Shown: piece after piece, positions 61,929 through 64,000 of the stretch
How the letters are laid out: every line of letters starts with the position of its first letter
Position numbering within the stretch: position 1 is the first letter of the stretch
DNA from: Akkermansia muciniphila
Lineage (GTDB): Bacteria > Verrucomicrobiota > Verrucomicrobiia > Verrucomicrobiales > Akkermansiaceae
DNA: 64,000 bases
Assembly: GCA_947624785.1 (NCBI GenBank)
Contig: CANQLV010000008.1
Location: forward strand, 1-64,000
Reading direction: 5' to 3'
Translations under genes and position numbers: made by a program
The notes under the pieces: generated by a model
What the model was told of the DNA's origin: nothing
Databases searched by the model: none
The model's input: the letters and a program-made list of their open reading frames with translations, nothing else

Positions 61929-62837
61929 TTAGTTAAGCTTTTCAGGGTATACGCCCTGCTTGATGAGTTTGTTGATGCCTTCCACGACCATGGGCTTGTC
62001 CCCCGGATAGGTCATGCCGAACCAGGTGGAAGAGGTGGGAAGAACGGCGCAGTCCGCGCGGTCTTCATGAATCAGGGCGTCCACCACGGTGGGAATGAAG
62101 CATTCGCTCTTGGGTTCCTGGCCGTGTTCCTTCAGGAAGTCAATGAAACGGTCTTCCGTCAGCTCAATGAAGGAGGGGGAGAAGAGCCAGAAATTCATGG
62201 AAACCAGTTCGCCGGGGTCCACGGGCAGGCGTTCTCCCTTCAGGTTGTTGCCGCGCACCACGCCGTCTTCATCAGCCTGGATTTTTACGAATTCCTCCAC
62301 GCCGTCCAGCAGGCCCGCCTTGATGGAGCAGATGCCGCGGTTCACGTCCCCGTTGTCGGAGAGGGTGTTCTTCAGCGGATAGCCGATCATGCCGTAATGG
62401 GCCTTTCCGGGTTCATCCGTGGTGGAGGTCAGGAACTTGGCGGCCTGCACAAAGGCGTCCGCGCCGTAAAAATCATCCGCGTTCACCACGGCAAAGGGTT
62501 CCTTCACCACGTGGCGGGCGGCGCGCAGGGCGTGGGCGGTGCCCCAGGGCTTTTCACGGCCTTCCGGCACGGAGAAGCCTTCAGGCAGGTCGTCCAGGGA
62601 CTGGAAGGCGTAATCCACCTCAATCTTGCCGGCAAAGCGGCTGCCGACCTTTTCCTTGAAAATATCTTCAAAGTCACGGCGGATAATGAATACCACTTTT
62701 CCGAAACCGGCCCGGATGGCATCATAAACAGAATAATCGAGAACGACTTCACCGTTGGGGCCCATCGGGTCAAGTTGCTTGAGACCGCCGTAACGGCTAC
62801 CCATACCAGCTGCTAAAACAAGAAGTGTAGGCTTCAT
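61929..62837 (-). CDS. Sugar-1-phosphate nucleotidyltransferase
   Basis: 302 residues. The signature LVLAAGMGSRYGGLKQLDPMGPNGEVVLDYSV is at the N-terminus, with the substrate-binding region WGTAHALRAARH and AVVNADDFYGADAF (metal-binding Asp pair) further in. The family includes UTP/dTTP sugar pyrophosphorylases acting on glucose-1-P or hexosamine-1-P. As the first gene of an operon with a NahK-like kinase and an epimerase, it most likely makes UDP-GlcNAc or UDP-GalNAc from the kinase product. A good promoter lies directly upstream. There is no Shine-Dalgarno sequence and the predicted leader is about 6 nt. Confidence 0.88.
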   Translation of the reverse strand: MKPTLLVLAAGMGSRYGGLKQLDPMGPNGEVVLDYSVYDAIRAGFGKVVFIIRRDFEDIFKEKVGSRFAGKIEVDYAFQSLDDLPEGFSVPEGREKPWGTAHALRAARHVVKEPFAVVNADDFYGADAFVQAAKFLTSTTDEPGKAHYGMIGYPLKNTLSDNGDVNRGICSIKAGLLDGVEEFVKIQADEDGVVRGNNLKGERLPVDPGELVSMNFWLFSPSFIELTEDRFIDFLKEHGQEPKSECFIPTVVDALIHEDRADCAVLPTSSTWFGMTYPGDKPMVVEGINKLIKQGVYPEKLN

Positions 62838-62849
62838 AATACGCAGGCC

Positions 62850-62877
62850 ATTATGACCAAGCCTCCCCGTTTGGCAA
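62850..62877 (-). promoter_or_regulatory. Promoter of the amino-sugar nucleotide operon
   Basis: On the minus strand, TTGCCA (62872-62877) and CATAAT (62850-62855) are 16 bases apart, each matching five of six consensus bases. The -10 ends 12 bases before the ATG at 62837, so the mRNA leader would be about six bases long. Confidence 0.6.
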
Positions 62878-62912
62878 CTGGAAAATGCCGGAAAACCGGA
62901 GAAATCCGCCCG

Positions 62913-63632
62913 TTAAAAAACGTAAGAGCACCAAAGGCCCAGCACCACTTTTTTGAAATCGTCACGCCCGTAGCCGCAATACCATCCCAGGAAAGGCTCC
63001 AACCGCAGACTGCCGGAAACGGCCCACCGCGCGCCCGTGCGCGTCATCAGTTCCTTCAAGCCGCTTCTCCCCAGGTAATCATGGGAAAACCCCAGCGAAA
63101 CCGTATTCACCATGGCGACGGATTCGCACAGCAGGGGCTGCCAGGTAACGCCCCACTGGGAGTACACCCCCTCCTGCCCGGAATCATACAGGAAGGAGCC
63201 GCTGAACGACCAGGACGGCATGGGATTCCACTTGAGGGACAGGCCGGGCTCCACCCCGGTTTTCAGGGGGCAGGAATCATACCACTGCCCGTTGACAAAC
63301 AGTCCGGCCGTGCACTCGTCCGCCAGGTAATATTGAAGCTCCCCGTGCAGGGTGGTCTGGCTGAAATTGCGCCCCTGCCAGTTGCGGATGGCGAAGAGTT
63401 CCCCGCTCACCGCCCATGAGTCCGACAGGGAGGCCCCGCCGGAAATCTGGCCTTCCACGGAATTGGGGCCCAACTTCTCCCCGCGGTGGATGTAGTCCGA
63501 ACGGTAGCCGCCCAGCAATTCCCCCCCCATGCGGATGGGGGAACGGCCGTCCACCTCCGTCAGTGGCGGAGGTCCGTCATACCCCAGTACGGCCTGGACG
63601 GCGCAGCACAGGATGATGGGAAACAGCCTCAT
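62913..63632 (-). CDS. Outer-membrane beta-barrel protein
   Basis: 239 residues. A signal peptide (MRLFPIILCCAVQAVLGYDG) is followed by a chain of alternating amphipathic beta strands, for example ELLGGYRSDYIHRGEKLG, GELFAIRNWQGRNFSQTTLHGELQYYLA and PMPSWSFSGSFLYDSGQEG. It ends in VVLGLWCSYVF, and the final Phe is the classical outer-membrane insertion signal. The size fits a barrel of 10-12 strands. I cannot name its substrate. It lies upstream of the amino-sugar operon on the same strand, with the operon promoter in the 75-bp gap, so it is a separate unit. Confidence 0.78.
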   Translation of the reverse strand: MRLFPIILCCAVQAVLGYDGPPPLTEVDGRSPIRMGGELLGGYRSDYIHRGEKLGPNSVEGQISGGASLSDSWAVSGELFAIRNWQGRNFSQTTLHGELQYYLADECTAGLFVNGQWYDSCPLKTGVEPGLSLKWNPMPSWSFSGSFLYDSGQEGVYSQWGVTWQPLLCESVAMVNTVSLGFSHDYLGRSGLKELMTRTGARWAVSGSLRLEPFLGWYCGYGRDDFKKVVLGLWCSYVF

Positions 63633-63735
63633 GAAGGCCTTTTAACACAATCCCCTGCACCGCACCAACGCCAAAACGGTGCATGCACATTCTCCGGGCT
63701 TGGCAAAAGGGGAATCTGCCCTTACCCTTTCGCGC

Positions 63736-64000
63736 ATGATTCATTTCACCCTGTTCGGGATACCTGTTTACATCCGCCCCAGCTTCTGGGTGGTGCTGGC
63801 CATCTTCGGCGGCGCTCTCAGCATCAACAGTGTGGAAGGCCTCATTTATCCGGCCCTGTTCGTCATTGCCGGCTTCGTCGCCATCCTGTCCCATGAAATG
63901 GGGCACGCGCTGGTGGGCCGCAGGCTGGGCGGCGGCCAGCAGACGATCGTTCTGGAACTCTTCGGCGGCCTGACGAGCAGCCACGGCATGCAATTGACCC
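63736..64000 (+). CDS. Site-2 protease-type M50 metalloprotease (3' part outside window)
   Basis: The first 88 codons are inside the window. The protein begins MIHFTLFGIPVYIRPSFW, then a membrane span. The next span carries the zinc motif HEMGH at residues 53-57 (ILSHEMGHALVGRRLGG). This is the N-terminal form of M50 rhomboid-like or SpoIVFB-type intramembrane proteases, which cut membrane-bound regulators. No stop codon is reached before the edge. The start lies 103 bp from the divergent outer-membrane gene. Confidence 0.85.
   Translation, partial: MIHFTLFGIPVYIRPSFWVVLAIFGGALSINSVEGLIYPALFVIAGFVAILSHEMGHALVGRRLGGGQQTIVLELFGGLTSSHGMQLT

Overview
The window looks like chromosomal DNA of a mucin-degrading verrucomicrobium, most likely Akkermansia muciniphila or a close relative. 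This is inferred from gene content: a double-length UvrA of the Chlamydiae/Verrucomicrobia type, a long SecA, a Tat-exported GH109-type enzyme beside GH29 and GH95 fucosidases, many secreted proteins without recognisable families, and moderately GC-rich genes that mostly lack Shine-Dalgarno motifs. No insertion sequence, prophage, CRISPR array or rRNA was seen. One tRNA gene, tRNA-Met(CAU), is present.

Layout: 1-3.2 kb is an accessory Rhs region. It holds the 3' end of an rhs gene with an AT-rich variable C-terminus, a small probable immunity gene, and the decayed remains of another Rhs core. 3.2-16 kb holds a GNAT acetyltransferase, tandem uvrA, two envelope-type hypothetical genes, secA and an ArgA-like N-acetylglutamate synthase. 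16-18.1 kb is an AT-rich insert with one KAP-family P-loop NTPase, next to tRNA-Met. 18.3-28.2 kb holds a NUDIX hydrolase, dnaA, and a co-directional run of a GldA/F/G-like ABC exporter, a DUF4340-type protein, a Nif3-like protein and an RluD-type pseudouridine synthase. 28.3-36.2 kb holds a lipoprotein thioredoxin, pheA, GH29 fucosidase, ligA and pgsA. 36.2-38.1 kb is a second AT-rich cassette of two secreted proteins. 38.4-51 kb holds a DEAD-box helicase, the GH109-type enzyme, a YoaP-like acetyltransferase, GH95 fucosidase, an EboE-like protein, a degenerate M28 peptidase, an MFS transporter and rpoN. 51.2-56.4 kb holds an SGNH hydrolase, mntP and two large secreted proteins. 56.5-57.3 kb is an AT-rich orphan gene with an HEPN-like motif. 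The rest holds rarA, a three-gene amino-sugar nucleotide operon (nucleotidyltransferase, NahK-like kinase, epimerase) with its own promoter and terminator, an outer-membrane barrel, and the start of a site-2-type metalloprotease cut by the window edge.

How it works together: the exported fucosidases and the GH109-type alpha-N-acetylgalactosaminidase would strip terminal sugars from mucin O-glycans. The NahK/nucleotidyltransferase/epimerase operon could turn the released N-acetylhexosamines into UDP sugars. Four AT-rich islands (Rhs tail, KAP, secreted pair, HEPN-like) interrupt the GC-rich core and are the best places to look for interbacterial competition or anti-phage functions. Several promoters place the predicted transcription start at or within a few bases of the ATG, which fits leaderless or very-short-leader translation.
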